A DNA stretch of 64,000 nt from Bacteroidota bacterium (GCA_018267095.1 JAFDZC010000018.1:434001-498000); one strand, 5' to 3'; positions 1 to 9,909 are shown, numbered from the stretch's first letter. The notes: generated from the letters alone by a model not told the origin. Made by a program: numbers and translations.

Positions 1-485
1 CGGTTGCCAAACTGATGAAAATCCGCAAGGAAACCATTCGCGAGAGTCTATCCAATTTTCAAGGCGTTGAACACCGTTTAGAAAAAGTACTCAAAATTCA
101 AAACGTTCAGTACATCAACGATTCAAAAGCCACCAACGTCAACGCCACCTTTTTTGCTTTGGATAGCATGACCGCTCCAACGGTGTGGATTGTGGGTGGT
201 GTCGACAAAGGAAACGACTATTCAGAATTGATGTCGCTCGTGCACGAAAAAGTTAAAGCCATCATTTGTCTGGGTGTCGACAACAAAAAAATCATCGATG
301 CTTTTGGCAATGTGGTCGATGTCATGGTCGAAGTTGATTCGATGAGCGCTGCCGTGAAAATGGCGCAACGCTTGGCCGAAAAAGGCGACAACGTATTGCT
401 CTCACCGGCTTGTGCGAGTTTTGATTTATTCGAAAATTACGAAGACCGCGGACGTCAGTTCAAGCAAGCGGTTCAGAATTTATAA
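1..485 (+). CDS. murD: UDP-N-acetylmuramoylalanine--D-glutamate ligase, 3' part
   Basis: This is the C-terminal end of MurD, the cytoplasmic ligase that adds D-glutamate to UDP-MurNAc-L-Ala in peptidoglycan precursor synthesis. The reading frame is open from base 3, so the gene begins before the window; about 161 codons are visible. The visible part contains the end of the central ATPase domain and the C-terminal Mur ligase domain. The motif NDSKATN (near bases 117-137) is characteristic of MurD, and the end reads SPACASFDLFENYEDRG, also typical of MurD. It is followed by ftsW, murG, murC, ftsQ, ftsA and ftsZ, the usual dcw order. The methionine at base 15 is internal, not the start. Confidence 0.95.
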   Translation, partial: VAKLMKIRKETIRESLSNFQGVEHRLEKVLKIQNVQYINDSKATNVNATFFALDSMTAPTVWIVGGVDKGNDYSELMSLVHEKVKAIICLGVDNKKIIDAFGNVVDVMVEVDSMSAAVKMAQRLAEKGDNVLLSPACASFDLFENYEDRGRQFKQAVQNL

Positions 486-504
486 ATTTTTTAGAAGCTA
501 AATC

Positions 505-574
505 CTGCTGTACGCTTTTATCTTTCGCGGCGAACCCCGCCGCCAAAGGATAGCCGCTACCATCAGGGCTAGGC
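505..574 (+). repeat. Interspersed hairpin repeat, copy A
   Basis: A 70-base element between murD and ftsW. Its core reads TATCTTTCGCGGCG, AACC, then CCGCCGCCAAAGGATA, so it folds into a stem capped by AACC. Two other copies occur at 9837-9909 (same orientation) and 18940-19012 (opposite orientation). The flanks also match: a TCCGC/TACGC-like box before the stem and a GCTTCTATC/GCTACCATC-like box followed by GGGCTAGGCA after it. It lies inside the dcw operon and would therefore be transcribed. Confidence 0.7.
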
Positions 575-607
575 AACCCACTAACCGACAACTCAGAAAC
601 GTCAATC

Positions 608-1936
608 ATGTTAGAACTCATTAAAAACCTCAAAGGAGACAAAGTCATCTGGACCTTCGTGGCCCTTTTGGCGCTGTTCTCGTTTATGCCGGTTTTTAGT
701 GCGAGTAGCAACTTGGCCTATATGGGTCACGGCACCGGAAACACCTTAGCCTATTTGGTCAAACACTTTGCGCACATTTGCATTGGGTTTATGATTATTT
801 ACTGGATCCACAAAGTGCCGTATCACTATTTCAGAGCCATTTCAATAGTGGCGATGCCGGTGGTTTGGGTGCTTTTGGCCTACACACTCATCAAAGGAAC
901 CGTCATTGCCGGAGCCAACGCCAGTCGCTGGATACAAATTCCCTTTATTGGCATTACCTTTCAAACCTCGACTTTGGCCTTTATTGTGCTCATGGTTTTT
1001 GTGGCGCGTTATTTATCCAAAAAACGCGAAGAACCTATTACGTTCAAAAATTCACTTTGGGAACTCTGGGCGCCGGTATTTGTTACCTTAGGACTCATTC
1101 TTCCGGCCAACTTTTCAACAGCAGCGCTCATGTTTTCGATGGTGCTCATGCTCACTTTTGTGGGTCAATATCCGCTCAAATACATTGGTCTGATTGTAGG
1201 CGCGGGCGTATTGGCTTTAGCCTTTTTTGTTTTGGTCAGCAAAGCTTTTCCCGATGCCAAATTCTTTAACCGTGTCAAAACTTGGGAAAGCCGTTTAGAA
1301 AACTTCACCACAGATAAACCCGACGAAGACGATTATCAAATCGAGAAAGCCAAAATTGCCATTGCATCAGGTGGAATTCAAGGTTTAGGACCGGGCAAAA
1401 GCGTTCAGAAAAACTTTTTGCCGCAATCTTCTTCCGACTTTATTTTTGCCATCATCGTTGAAGAATACGGACTCATCGGCGGACTCACCGTCATGTCGTT
1501 GTATTTGTTGCTTTTCTTCAGATTCATCGTTGCGGCGCACAAAGCCAATACTTTATTCGGAAAACTCGTCGTCGTAGGCCTCGGATTTCCGATAGTCTTT
1601 CAGGCGCTCATCAACATGGCTGTGGCCGTTGAATTGCTGCCGGTTACAGGACAGACTTTACCGCTGATCAGTAGCGGAGGGAGCTCAATTTGGATGACCT
1701 GTATTTCTATAGGCATCATCATCGGGGTCACCAAAAAAGAAGAAGAGATTGCCCAAGAACTTGACGAAAAACAACGCCGCGAAGAAACGCTCAAACGCAT
1801 GATTGATGCACAAATTGAACGCGAAGAAATCGCCGAACGCGCCTTGCGTGAAATCGAACTTTCCCAAACACAAGGACATTCTATTACAGATGAAGCACAT
1901 CCGTTGGATCCCATTTTAAATAAAAACAAATCATAA
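608..1936 (+). CDS. ftsW: Septal peptidoglycan glycosyltransferase FtsW (SEDS family)
   Basis: FtsW is the inner-membrane SEDS glycosyltransferase that polymerises lipid II at the division septum together with its class B PBP. The 442-residue product has about ten hydrophobic segments between residues 15 and 365. It carries the SEDS motifs NASRWI, a DFIFAIIxEE motif containing the catalytic aspartate (D277), and [10 protein letters not shown] near the end of the membrane region. After the last membrane segment there is a long, highly charged tail of about 75 residues rich in E, R and K, likely a helical or coiled segment in the cytoplasm. The gene ends one base before murG. The start ATG is the first methionine in frame after the repeat in the murD-ftsW gap. 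Confidence 0.95.
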   Translation: MLELIKNLKGDKVIWTFVALLALFSFMPVFSASSNLAYMGHGTGNTLAYLVKHFAHICIGFMIIYWIHKVPYHYFRAISIVAMPVVWVLLAYTLIKGTVIAGANASRWIQIPFIGITFQTSTLAFIVLMVFVARYLSKKREEPITFKNSLWELWAPVFVTLGLILPANFSTAALMFSMVLMLTFVGQYPLKYIGLIVGAGVLALAFFVLVSKAFPDAKFFNRVKTWESRLENFTTDKPDEDDYQIEKAKIAIASGGIQGLGPGKSVQKNFLPQSSSDFIFAIIVEEYGLIGGLTVMSLYLLLFFRFIVAAHKANTLFGKLVVVGLGFPIVFQALINMAVAVELLPVTGQTLPLISSGGSSIWMTCISIGIIIGVTKKEEEIAQELDEKQRREETLKRMIDAQIEREEIAERALREIELSQTQGHSITDEAHPLDPILNKNKS

Positions 1937-1937
1937 T

Positions 1938-3041
1938 ATGGCCGGCTTAAAATTCATACTCAGCGGAGGCGGTACCGGAGGCCATATTTATCCGGCTATT
2001 GCCATTGCCAACGAACTCAAAAAGCGTTATCCCGACGCAGAATTTTTGTTTGTGGGCGCTCGCGACAAAATGGAAATGCAAAAAGTTCCGCAGGCCGGTT
2101 ACGCCATCAAAGGTTTGTGGATTGCCGGCTTGCAACGCAGATTGACTTTTGACAACGCGATGTTTCCGTTCAAACTCATCAGCAGTTTGCTCAAATCAAG
2201 AGCAATCATCCAACAATTTAAACCCGATGTGGTGATTGGCACCGGAGGTTTTGCCAGTGGTCCGTTGTTGCAAATGGCCAATGCGGCCGGAATTCCGACG
2301 GTGGTGCAAGAGCAAAATTCGTATCCGGGCATCACCAATAAATTGTTGGGCAAGAAAGCCGCGAGCATTTGTGTGGCTTATGAAAATTTGGAGCGTTTCT
2401 TTCCGGCCGACAAAATCAAATTTACCGGAAACCCGGTGCGTCAGGATTTGGTAGACATAGCCGGAAAAAAAGAAGAAGCGATTGCTTATTTCGGTTTAAA
2501 CCCGAATCAAAAAACTTTACTGGTTTTGGGCGGAAGCCTTGGAGCGCGCAGAGTTAATCAACTCATCGCTGCCGAGCTCGACTTTTTTACACAGCACAAC
2601 ATTCAACTCATTTGGCAGTGTGGAAAGCTGTATTTAGATCAGTATCAATCCAACAACGATAGGGCAGATGTTCAAGTAAAAGCATTTATTGACCGAATGG
2701 ATTTGGCGTATGCCGCTGCTGATTTTGTCCTATCGCGCGCCGGAGCTTCGTCGGTTTCAGAGCTTTGTTTGGTGGGTAAACCGGTGGTTTTTATTCCGTC
2801 GCCCAATGTAGCCGAAGATCATCAGACCAAAAATGCGCGCGCGATTGTTGAGAAAAAAGGCGCCATCCTCATCCGCGAAAGTGAACTTGATGCCGATTTT
2901 GAAAAAGTTTTTACTGATTTGCTCGCCGATGAAGCGCAACAAAAAACCTTAAGTGAAAATATCAAAGCGCTGGCAAAACCCCACGCAACCCAAGATATTG
3001 TCAATGAAATTGTGCGGTTATGTCCGCCTCAAAAAATATAA
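1938..3041 (+). CDS. murG: UDP-GlcNAc:MurNAc-pentapeptide lipid I GlcNAc transferase MurG
   Basis: MurG transfers GlcNAc from UDP-GlcNAc to lipid I, making lipid II on the cytoplasmic face of the membrane. The 367-residue protein has the usual GT-B layout. The N-terminal glycine loop [11 protein letters not shown] (from about residue 10) is diagnostic. The second glycine loop [10 protein letters not shown] lies near residue 198, and the donor-site region [10 protein letters not shown] followed by EDHQTKNA is in the C-terminal half. Length is normal for the family. It starts one base after the ftsW stop and ends six bases before murC, so it is translated as part of the dcw operon. Confidence 0.96.
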   Translation: MAGLKFILSGGGTGGHIYPAIAIANELKKRYPDAEFLFVGARDKMEMQKVPQAGYAIKGLWIAGLQRRLTFDNAMFPFKLISSLLKSRAIIQQFKPDVVIGTGGFASGPLLQMANAAGIPTVVQEQNSYPGITNKLLGKKAASICVAYENLERFFPADKIKFTGNPVRQDLVDIAGKKEEAIAYFGLNPNQKTLLVLGGSLGARRVNQLIAAELDFFTQHNIQLIWQCGKLYLDQYQSNNDRADVQVKAFIDRMDLAYAAADFVLSRAGASSVSELCLVGKPVVFIPSPNVAEDHQTKNARAIVEKKGAILIRESELDADFEKVFTDLLADEAQQKTLSENIKALAKPHATQDIVNEIVRLCPPQKI

Positions 3042-3047
3042 TTCAAA

Positions 3048-4388
3048 ATGAATCTGAGTCAAATTCAAAACGTTTATTTTATCGGCATCGGTGGCATCGG
3101 TATGAGCGCCTTGGCCCGATATTTTAAAAGCATTGGCAAAAATGTTTCGGGTTATGACAAAACTGAAACTGAACTCACGCGTGAACTCGTTCAAGGCGGT
3201 ATTTCGATTCATTTTGAAGATTCTATTGATTTGATCCCCAACACCTTTTTGCCCGACAATACTCTGATCGTCGTGACTCCGGCGGTTCCAGTGCATCATG
3301 CCGAATGGAACTTTTTTCAGGAGCGCGACTATCAGATTAAAAAAAGAGCCGAAGTGTTGGGCATCATTACCCGTGATACTTTTTGTTTTGCGGTGGCCGG
3401 AACGCATGGAAAAACAACTACTTCGAGTATTCTCGGACATGTTTTGTATCAAAGTGGTTTGGATGTAACTGCTTTTGTGGGCGGAATAGTTGAGAACTAC
3501 GATTCCAATCTGATTGGCTCAGGAAAAACCATTACGGTGGTTGAAGCCGACGAGTTTGATCGTTCTTTTTTGCACCTGCATCCGGACATTGCTTGTGTGA
3601 CATCAACCGATGCGGATCATTTGGATATTTATGGTGATAAAGCCTCAATTGAAGCCTCTTTTACTGAGTTTGCCCATAAAGTCGAAGACAAATCCAAGCT
3701 GTTTGTAGCCGAAGGATTATCGCTGGAAGGCGTTACCGTGGCAGTAAATAAAAATGCACAATTCAAAGCTTTTAATGTACGCATCGAAAACAGCGCTTAT
3801 GTTTTTGATGTGCAAACACCTACGGAAACACTCAGCGGTTTTTCGTTTAGTTTGCCCGGAACGCACAATTTGACCAATGCACTGATGGCTTTGGCGATGG
3901 CGTATACTTATGGCGTTGCTGCCGAAGATATCAAAAAGGCGCTGGTTTCTTTCAAAGGAATTCGCCGTAGATTTTCGTTTCAAATCAAAACAGATGATTT
4001 GGTTTTTATCGACGATTATGCGCATCATCCCACCGAAATTAATGCGGTTCATCAAGCGGTGCGCGAGTTATACCCGAACCAGAAAGTGTTGGCTATTTTT
4101 CAGCCGCATTTGTTTAGCCGAACCCGCGATTTTGTCGATGGTTTTGCCGAAAGTTTATCGGCCTTTGACGGGGTGTTTTTGTTGGATATTTATCCGGCGC
4201 GCGAGTTGCCCATTCAAGGAGTTACCTCCAGTTGGTTGATGTCCAAAATGACCAATCTAAAGGTAAAATTGGTTCAAAAATCCGATTTAATTTCGAGTAT
4301 TAAAAATAGTGAATACCGCGTTATTGTTACCATTGGCGCCGGTGATATTGGAGAATTAGTCAAATCAATTAAAGAATCTTTGCTATGA
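3048..4388 (+). CDS. murC: UDP-N-acetylmuramate--L-alanine ligase
   Basis: MurC adds L-alanine to UDP-MurNAc, the first amino acid step of the peptidoglycan stem peptide, in the cytoplasm. The 446-residue protein has an N-terminal Rossmann-like domain with GIGGIGMSAL (residues 13-22). The ATP-binding P-loop GTHGKTTT starts at residue 118, the Mg/ATP region EADEFDRSFL follows, and the C-terminal domain contains DDYAHHPTE. These are family hallmarks. The stop codon overlaps the ftsQ start by four bases (ATGA), which suggests translational coupling. Confidence 0.96.
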   Translation: MNLSQIQNVYFIGIGGIGMSALARYFKSIGKNVSGYDKTETELTRELVQGGISIHFEDSIDLIPNTFLPDNTLIVVTPAVPVHHAEWNFFQERDYQIKKRAEVLGIITRDTFCFAVAGTHGKTTTSSILGHVLYQSGLDVTAFVGGIVENYDSNLIGSGKTITVVEADEFDRSFLHLHPDIACVTSTDADHLDIYGDKASIEASFTEFAHKVEDKSKLFVAEGLSLEGVTVAVNKNAQFKAFNVRIENSAYVFDVQTPTETLSGFSFSLPGTHNLTNALMALAMAYTYGVAAEDIKKALVSFKGIRRRFSFQIKTDDLVFIDDYAHHPTEINAVHQAVRELYPNQKVLAIFQPHLFSRTRDFVDGFAESLSAFDGVFLLDIYPARELPIQGVTSSWLMSKMTNLKVKLVQKSDLISSIKNSEYRVIVTIGAGDIGELVKSIKESLL

Positions 4389-5107
4389 AAATTTTTAGTT
4401 GGGATAACATTCGACTGATGCTGATGTTCGCTGTGATGGTGTTTTTATTTTCATTTTCATCCATCCGAAATGAACACCGAAAACTCACCCAATCCAAAGT
4501 AGTTTTTGTTCAGGATAAGAACCCATTTATCAGGGCTGAAGTGGTTAATAAATTGTTAATAGAAAATAAAACACAGCCCCAAAGCATTCAAAAAGTTGAT
4601 TTAGATTTGAACAGGTTGGAAAAGTCCGTTGATGCCAACCCGATGATTGAAAAGTCAGAGGTTTTTGTGAGTATTGACGGGGTTTTAAAGGCAGTGGTCA
4701 AACAAAAAACACCTATTGCCAGGCTGTGTAATGAAGGGGAATCATTCTACATTGACTATCAAGGTGGTACAATGCCATTATCAGATGAATTTACAGCCAG
4801 AGTTCCAATTATCTCGGGGGAAATTAACAACATAAAGCAAAGCGAACTCAGCCAAGTGCTGCGAAAAATATACAACGATGACTTTTTGAAAAAAAACATC
4901 ATCGGGATTCAAATTTCGTCGCTCGGAAGCTTGAAGATGACGACTAGGAATTACAATTTCGACATTGAATTTGGACGACCTATTAACATCGAGCGAAAAT
5001 TCAGCAACTACAAAGCTTTTTATCAGAAAGCCGAAAATGACAGTTTGTTGAGTCGTTATAAGAAAATAAATCTGACGTTCACGCAACAAGTAGTGTGCAC
5101 CAAATAA
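4385..5107 (+). CDS. ftsQ: Cell division protein FtsQ/DivIB
   Basis: FtsQ is a bitopic inner-membrane protein of the divisome that links early and late division proteins through its periplasmic domain. The 240-residue product starts with a short cytoplasmic stretch, a single hydrophobic segment (about residues 9-26) and then a soluble domain of the POTRA/FtsQ type. Sequence similarity to proteobacterial FtsQ is weak by eye, so the call rests on topology, size and position between murC and ftsA, where ftsQ always lies in this cluster. It overlaps murC by four bases, and ftsA begins six bases after its stop. Confidence 0.88.
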   Translation: MKIFSWDNIRLMLMFAVMVFLFSFSSIRNEHRKLTQSKVVFVQDKNPFIRAEVVNKLLIENKTQPQSIQKVDLDLNRLEKSVDANPMIEKSEVFVSIDGVLKAVVKQKTPIARLCNEGESFYIDYQGGTMPLSDEFTARVPIISGEINNIKQSELSQVLRKIYNDDFLKKNIIGIQISSLGSLKMTTRNYNFDIEFGRPINIERKFSNYKAFYQKAENDSLLSRYKKINLTFTQQVVCTK

Positions 5108-5113
5108 TAGATT

Positions 5114-6538
5114 ATGGAAAAAGAAAACATTGCAGTAGGTCTTGACATCGGAACTACCAAAATTGTAGCCATGATTGGCAAGAAAAACGAGTACGGAAAA
5201 CTCGAGATTTTAGGGGTTGGAAAATCTAAAAGTCTTGGCGTTGCCCGTGGTGTGGTAAATAATATTACCCAAACCATCCATTCTATTCAGCAAGCTATTC
5301 TTGAGGCCGAAAACAACTCAGGATATCAAATCAAAGATGTGGTGGTGGGTATTGCCGGTCAACACATTCGCAGTATTCAGCATTCAGATTACATCAGCCG
5401 CAGCAATCCTGAAGAGGTCATCAGCGGAAAAGATATTGATTTACTCATCAACCAAGTACACAAATTAGCCATGTTGCCGGGTGAGGAAATTATCCATGTA
5501 TTGCCGCAAGAATTCAAAATTGACGGGCAGTCGGGTATTAAAGAACCGATTGGTATGTACGGTGGTCGTTTAGAGAGCAGCTTTCACGTAGTGGTTGGTC
5601 AGGCGTCATCGATTCGCAATGTGGGTCGTTGTGTGCAAAGTTCAGGCATTGAATTGTCTGGCTTAACTCTTGAGCCACTCGCTTCGGCCGATGCGGTTTT
5701 GAGCCAAGAAGAAAAAGAAGCCGGTGTGGCGCTCATCGATATTGGTGGCGGAACTACTGATTTAGCCATTTTCAAAGATGGCATCATTCGTCATACGGCT
5801 GTGATTCCATTTGGCGGAAATGTAATTACCGACGACATCAAAGAAGGATGCTCCATCATTGAAAAACAAGCTGAATTGCTCAAAGTAAAATTTGGTTCGG
5901 CTTGGCCGGGCGAGAACAAAGACAACGAAATTGTTTCGATTCCGGGATTGCGTGGTCGTGAACCTAAAGAAATATCGCTCAAAAATCTCTCGAAAATCAT
6001 CCACGCTCGTGTGGTTGAAATCATCGAGCAAGTGTTCGCCGAAATCAAAGCTTACGGTCATGAAGATCCGCGCAAAAAACTCATTGCCGGAATTGTACTC
6101 ACTGGTGGTGGTTCAAACCTAAAACACATCAAACAACTCGTTGAATACATTACCGGAATGGATACGCGCATTGGTTATCCGAATGAGCATTTGGCCGGAA
6201 ACTCAGACGAAGAAATTTCGAGCCCATTGTATGCAACAGCGGTTGGTTTGGTGATGAACAGCATCGAGAATCAAACACAAAGCGCCGTTCGCATTGAATC
6301 GCAAACCGTTCCCGAAAAATCAAGCCCGAGAGTAGAGCGCAAGTTTGAACCGTTTGAAATCCCGAAAGCCGTTGAGCCTGAAACTCCGGTTTTTGAAAAG
6401 GTTGAAGAAATTGCACCGGAGGCTGTGGCTGAAGAAGAAGTTTTCATCCGTCCGGAATCAACCGAAATCAAAATGCGTCGCTCGTTTTTTGATCGTTATG
6501 TAGACAAAATCAAAGAATTTTTGGACAACGCAGAATAA
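5114..6538 (+). CDS. ftsA: Cell division protein FtsA
   Basis: FtsA is the actin-like ATPase that tethers FtsZ filaments to the inner membrane and recruits later division proteins. The 474-residue protein has the actin-fold phosphate-1 motif GLDIGTTKI (residues 9-17), a phosphate-2 motif IDIGGGTTDLA near residue 208 and the adenosine motif LTGGGSN near residue 330. The C-terminal 80 residues form a proline- and glutamate-rich linker that ends in an amphipathic stretch (SFFDRYVDKIKEFL), which is the expected membrane-targeting helix. The linker is longer than in Escherichia coli FtsA. The gene sits 45 bases upstream of ftsZ. Confidence 0.96.
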   Translation: MEKENIAVGLDIGTTKIVAMIGKKNEYGKLEILGVGKSKSLGVARGVVNNITQTIHSIQQAILEAENNSGYQIKDVVVGIAGQHIRSIQHSDYISRSNPEEVISGKDIDLLINQVHKLAMLPGEEIIHVLPQEFKIDGQSGIKEPIGMYGGRLESSFHVVVGQASSIRNVGRCVQSSGIELSGLTLEPLASADAVLSQEEKEAGVALIDIGGGTTDLAIFKDGIIRHTAVIPFGGNVITDDIKEGCSIIEKQAELLKVKFGSAWPGENKDNEIVSIPGLRGREPKEISLKNLSKIIHARVVEIIEQVFAEIKAYGHEDPRKKLIAGIVLTGGGSNLKHIKQLVEYITGMDTRIGYPNEHLAGNSDEEISSPLYATAVGLVMNSIENQTQSAVRIESQTVPEKSSPRVERKFEPFEIPKAVEPETPVFEKVEEIAPEAVAEEEVFIRPESTEIKMRRSFFDRYVDKIKEFLDNAE

Positions 6539-6583
6539 GAATTAGCCCAACATAATAAATAAGAATACAAAATACCAAAAAGT

Positions 6584-8527
6584 ATGACAAACAACTCAGA
6601 ATTTGGAATCTCATTCGATTTACCTAAAAATCAATCCAACGTGATTAAAGTAATCGGAGTAGGTGGCGGTGGTAGCAATGCCATCAACCACATGTTCAAG
6701 CAGGGAATCAAAGGAGTAGACTTTATTGTTTGCAACACCGATTCTCAAGCTTTGCAAAACAGCCCGGTTCCCAACAAAATTCAGTTAGGTGTAAACTTAA
6801 CCGAAGGACTCGGAGCTGGAGCCAATCCTGAAGTAGGACAACAATCGGCTATTGAAAGCATTGCCGATATCGAGAAAATGCTCGACACCAATACAAAAAT
6901 GGTATTTATTACAGCCGGAATGGGCGGAGGAACCGGAACTGGGGCCGCACCGGTCATTGCACAGTTGGCTAAAGAAAGAGATATTTTAACCGTTGGAATT
7001 GTGACTGTTCCTTTTCAGTTTGAAGGAAAAGTTCGCTCAGATCAGGCTTTGGCTGGCGTGGAGCGTTTGCGCAAGCAAGTTGATTCACTCATTGTGATTA
7101 ACAATAACAAATTGCGTGAAGTGTACGGAAATTTAGGTTTTAAAGCCGGATTCTCAAAAGCTGATGAAGTTTTGGCTACAGCTTCACGCGGAATTGCCGA
7201 AGTTATTACGCATCACTACACTCAAAATATTGACTTAAAAGACGCCAAAACCGTACTTTCAAACAGCGGAACCGCGATTATGGGTTCGGCAACAGCTTTG
7301 GGTGACAACCGAGCCAAAGACGCCATTGTTGCGGCTTTAGACTCACCTTTACTCAACGACAACAAAATCACCGGAGCCAAAAACGTATTGCTGTTGATTG
7401 TTTCCGGAACCACCGAAATTACCATTGATGAAATCGGAGAAATCAACGACTACATTCAAACCGAGGCCGGATATAATGCCAATATCATTATGGGTGTGGG
7501 CGAAGACGATACTTTGGGCGATGCGATTGCGGTAACTATTATTGCTACGGGTTTTAACGCCGATCAGCAAAGCGGAATCGTGAATGCCGAGCCGAAAAAA
7601 ATCATTCATTCACTCGATGGAGAGCACAAAATTGAGCGCGATTTGACCCAAAAACCGGTCGCTTCATTTCAGTTAGATACTGAAGTGTCTCAACCGCAAG
7701 TGACCGCTGCTGCCGAAGAGAAAATTGTCTTTGAACTCATCGAAGACGAAACCCCTGCCGAGCCGGTATTGAACGAAAACGAACTCATCGCCATGACTGA
7801 GTTCATCAAAAACCTTGATGTAACCTTTGAAATTGTTACACCTGAAAAACCGCTTTCGTTTGAATTGCCCACTTTTGAGGCAAAACCTGCGGTCGATATC
7901 ATCAATGAAATCAAAGTGGTTGATGCCACCGAAGTCAAACAAGAACAAGCCAGTTTTACGTTTGATATGCCGGTAAGCGAACCCGCTGCTGCCATTGACG
8001 AAAACAAAATTGTTTTTGAACTCAGCAACGAAACCAAAGACATCATTGTAAATCAACCTGTACAAGTCGTGCCGATGACCGAGCTCAACGAAACCGGAAT
8101 TGTTCGTTATTCACTCGAAGAATATATGGAAGTTGAGAGTGAATTGCTCAATTCAAAACCAGCAGCTGCCGTGGCAGAAGAACCAATTGCTGAAGAGCTC
8201 AATATCACTATGAAAAAGGTTGAAGAAGTATCTAATTTTTCTCCGGCTTTTGAAGATGTCTCTCCGATGGAAATGTCTATTGAAGAAACTTTGAAACTCA
8301 GAGCAGATGAGCGCAGAAGAAAATTAAAAGAATTCAACTATAAATTCCACAACAATCCATCGCGTATGGATGAGTTCGAGAAAGAACCGGCTTACAAAAG
8401 ATTAGGCATTGACATCACGACCAATCCGGCTCAAAATCAAGCATCGCGTCTTTCATTAGGCACTGACAGCAATGATGATGTACAGTTGCGTTCTAACAAC
8501 TCATTTTTACACGACAACGTAGACTAA
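6584..8527 (+). CDS. ftsZ: Cell division GTPase FtsZ
   Basis: FtsZ is the tubulin-like GTPase that forms the division ring. The GTPase domain occupies about residues 20-330, with GGGGSNAINHM near the start and the tubulin signature GGGTGTG at residues 114-120. Unlike the ~380-residue enteric protein, this one has 647 residues: a linker of roughly 260 residues rich in E, V, P and A (about 335-590) separates the GTPase core from the tail. The tail ends in LRSNNSFLHDNVD, presumably the peptide that binds FtsA. Long linkers are usual in flavobacterial FtsZ. A strong terminator 30 bases downstream closes the dcw transcript. Confidence 0.97.
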   Translation: MTNNSEFGISFDLPKNQSNVIKVIGVGGGGSNAINHMFKQGIKGVDFIVCNTDSQALQNSPVPNKIQLGVNLTEGLGAGANPEVGQQSAIESIADIEKMLDTNTKMVFITAGMGGGTGTGAAPVIAQLAKERDILTVGIVTVPFQFEGKVRSDQALAGVERLRKQVDSLIVINNNKLREVYGNLGFKAGFSKADEVLATASRGIAEVITHHYTQNIDLKDAKTVLSNSGTAIMGSATALGDNRAKDAIVAALDSPLLNDNKITGAKNVLLLIVSGTTEITIDEIGEINDYIQTEAGYNANIIMGVGEDDTLGDAIAVTIIATGFNADQQSGIVNAEPKKIIHSLDGEHKIERDLTQKPVASFQLDTEVSQPQVTAAAEEKIVFELIEDETPAEPVLNENELIAMTEFIKNLDVTFEIVTPEKPLSFELPTFEAKPAVDIINEIKVVDATEVKQEQASFTFDMPVSEPAAAIDENKIVFELSNETKDIIVNQPVQVVPMTELNETGIVRYSLEEYMEVESELLNSKPAAAVAEEPIAEELNITMKKVEEVSNFSPAFEDVSPMEMSIEETLKLRADERRRKLKEFNYKFHNNPSRMDEFEKEPAYKRLGIDITTNPAQNQASRLSLGTDSNDDVQLRSNNSFLHDNVD

Positions 8528-8556
8528 GCTTTAGCGAATTTCATTCAAATCGCTGC

Positions 8557-8599
8557 AGATATCCCGAGTTTTCCATCGAATGCTCGGGATATCTTTTTT
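8557..8599 (+). terminator. Rho-independent terminator after ftsZ
   Basis: The arms AGATATCCCGAG (8557-8568) and CTCGGGATATCT (8583-8594) pair perfectly and are followed by a run of T. It marks the end of the dcw operon. Confidence 0.85.
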
Positions 8600-8666
8600 A
8601 TGGCTCTCTTTTGGTTATCTTGCTTGGGTAAAAAACAAAAATTACTTAATAACTAACAAATTAGCA

Positions 8667-9725
8667 ATGAAAAAAACGACAAAAGCTTTGTTATTGATGG
8701 CGGCCATTTCAATGAGTTCACTCTCTCAGGCGCAATTGGGCGGAATGCTTAAAAAAGCAGCTACCAAAGCAGCAGAAAATGTAGCAACCGGTAAATCCCC
8801 AGCAGCAGGAACAAGTGCAGCTGTTGGCGGTAGTAGTCCAGCTTTAGATTGGAGCCAATATCCTATGACACCTGCCATTACCATGAAATCATTATTAGAC
8901 GGTACAGAAGTGTCTGATAACGGTAATCTGAGAATGAATTTTTACCGAGCTACCTTTATTCCAAACAAAAAAGCTTCAGGCGGGAATGTAGATATGATCT
9001 ACGATAAAAACGTTTTAACCACCAAAGTATACGCTAACGGTCAGTTGATTAAATCACCTACCTACGGAGACGGAAGTTATTTCAATGATGGGAAACAAAA
9101 CACTTATCAAGACAACGGCAACCAGCAATCGGATTTGATGTTAACACAAGAAGGCAAGTATAAAATTGATTTCTTTGCCGGAGGAAAACAGATTTACACC
9201 TTTGATTTTGATGTTCATAAAAAGGCGGACACTGATCCGTATGCTGCCAGCTCAGTGCTTTGGTATTCAACAGGGCCTTGGGAAAAATGGGCATATGTAA
9301 CTCCACAGAGTACCGGAAACTTCATTTTCGGATTTTACTTGATGCACACCGATTTTAAACCAGATCCGAATAATGCCAGAAAAACAACTAAAAGCATCGT
9401 TTGGTACCCAGAACTAATGCAAAACGGAAAAACAATTTCAGTTCCAAACAAGCAAACTGCCATTGTAGAAAAAGGTGAATGGAAAGATTTCTCTTGCTCT
9501 ATGAAACTCGTGGGCGCAAAAGATTTCTTGAAAATAGCTGAACTCAAAGACGGAAGTTACACGATGAAGGTAACCGTTGACGGTGAAGCTGCGCCAAGAA
9601 TGTACGACTTTAAAGTAGCGGGCGGAGCGATTGTTTTGTGCGACAAGCAAGACCGCGCCAAAAACAAAGACCCACAAACTTTGGTTGAAGGCTGGAACAA
9701 TTATTTCTGGTTAGAGAAAAAATAA
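8667..9725 (+). CDS. Secreted protein of unknown function
   Basis: I do not recognise the family. From the ATG at 8667 the product has 353 residues and starts with a clear signal peptide (MKKTTKALLLMAAISMSSLSQA, cleavage probably after residue 22). An alanine- and glycine-rich stretch follows, then a mixed beta-type domain with many aromatic residues. An upstream in-frame ATG at 8580 is rejected because it lies inside the ftsZ terminator and would put the signal peptide 29 residues inside the protein. It is a single-gene unit with terminators on both sides. The export signal suggests a periplasmic or outer-membrane location; no function can be named from the sequence. Confidence 0.75.
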   Translation: MKKTTKALLLMAAISMSSLSQAQLGGMLKKAATKAAENVATGKSPAAGTSAAVGGSSPALDWSQYPMTPAITMKSLLDGTEVSDNGNLRMNFYRATFIPNKKASGGNVDMIYDKNVLTTKVYANGQLIKSPTYGDGSYFNDGKQNTYQDNGNQQSDLMLTQEGKYKIDFFAGGKQIYTFDFDVHKKADTDPYAASSVLWYSTGPWEKWAYVTPQSTGNFIFGFYLMHTDFKPDPNNARKTTKSIVWYPELMQNGKTISVPNKQTAIVEKGEWKDFSCSMKLVGAKDFLKIAELKDGSYTMKVTVDGEAAPRMYDFKVAGGAIVLCDKQDRAKNKDPQTLVEGWNNYFWLEKK

Positions 9726-9746
9726 TCTAAGCAACAAACCTGCTTG

Positions 9747-9786
9747 ATACCCCGAAAGGCTTCTGTTTTTCGGGGTATTTTGTTTT
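9747..9786 (+). terminator. Rho-independent terminator
   Basis: Arms ATACCCCGAAA (9747-9757) and TTTCGGGGTAT (9768-9778) pair fully and are followed by a T-rich stretch. It ends the transcript of the secreted protein upstream. Confidence 0.85.
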
Positions 9787-9793
9787 AAAAGAA

Positions 9794-9824
9794 TTCAAAA
9801 TCTAGAACATTTTTTGTAGTTTTG
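9794..9824 (+). promoter_or_regulatory. Possible promoter of the YqeY-like gene
   Basis: TAGTTTTG at 9817-9824 matches the Bacteroidota -7 box TAnnTTTG. A TTC (9794-9796) lies 20 bases upstream where TTG is expected. Transcription would start near 9830 and carry hairpin repeat copy B in the leader. Confidence 0.4.
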
Positions 9825-9836
9825 TCGGGCTTTTAT

Positions 9837-9909
9837 CCGGCTATCCGCTGCTATCTTTTGCGCCGAACCACGGCTCAAAAGGATATTCGCTTCTATCCGG
9901 AGCAGGGCA
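9837..9909 (+). repeat. Interspersed hairpin repeat, copy B
   Basis: The second copy of the element at 505-574. The core reads TATCTTTTGCGCCG, AACC, ACGGCTCAAAAGGATA. It keeps the AACC loop and the outer TATC/GATA stem while the inner stem bases differ, with pairing mostly preserved. It lies in the presumed leader of the YqeY-like gene. Confidence 0.75.

Noticed and set aside
3018-3452. 144-codon open frame on the minus strand
   Set aside because: It lies fully across the murG end and murC, both firmly identified, and has no initiation context or recognisable protein.
7673-8065. 130-codon minus-strand frame inside ftsZ
   Set aside because: It is the mirror of the repetitive glutamate/valine linker of FtsZ and codes for a phenylalanine-rich shadow.
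8580-8666. Upstream ATG for the secreted protein
   Set aside because: It falls in the ftsZ terminator and would hide the signal peptide 29 residues inside the protein.
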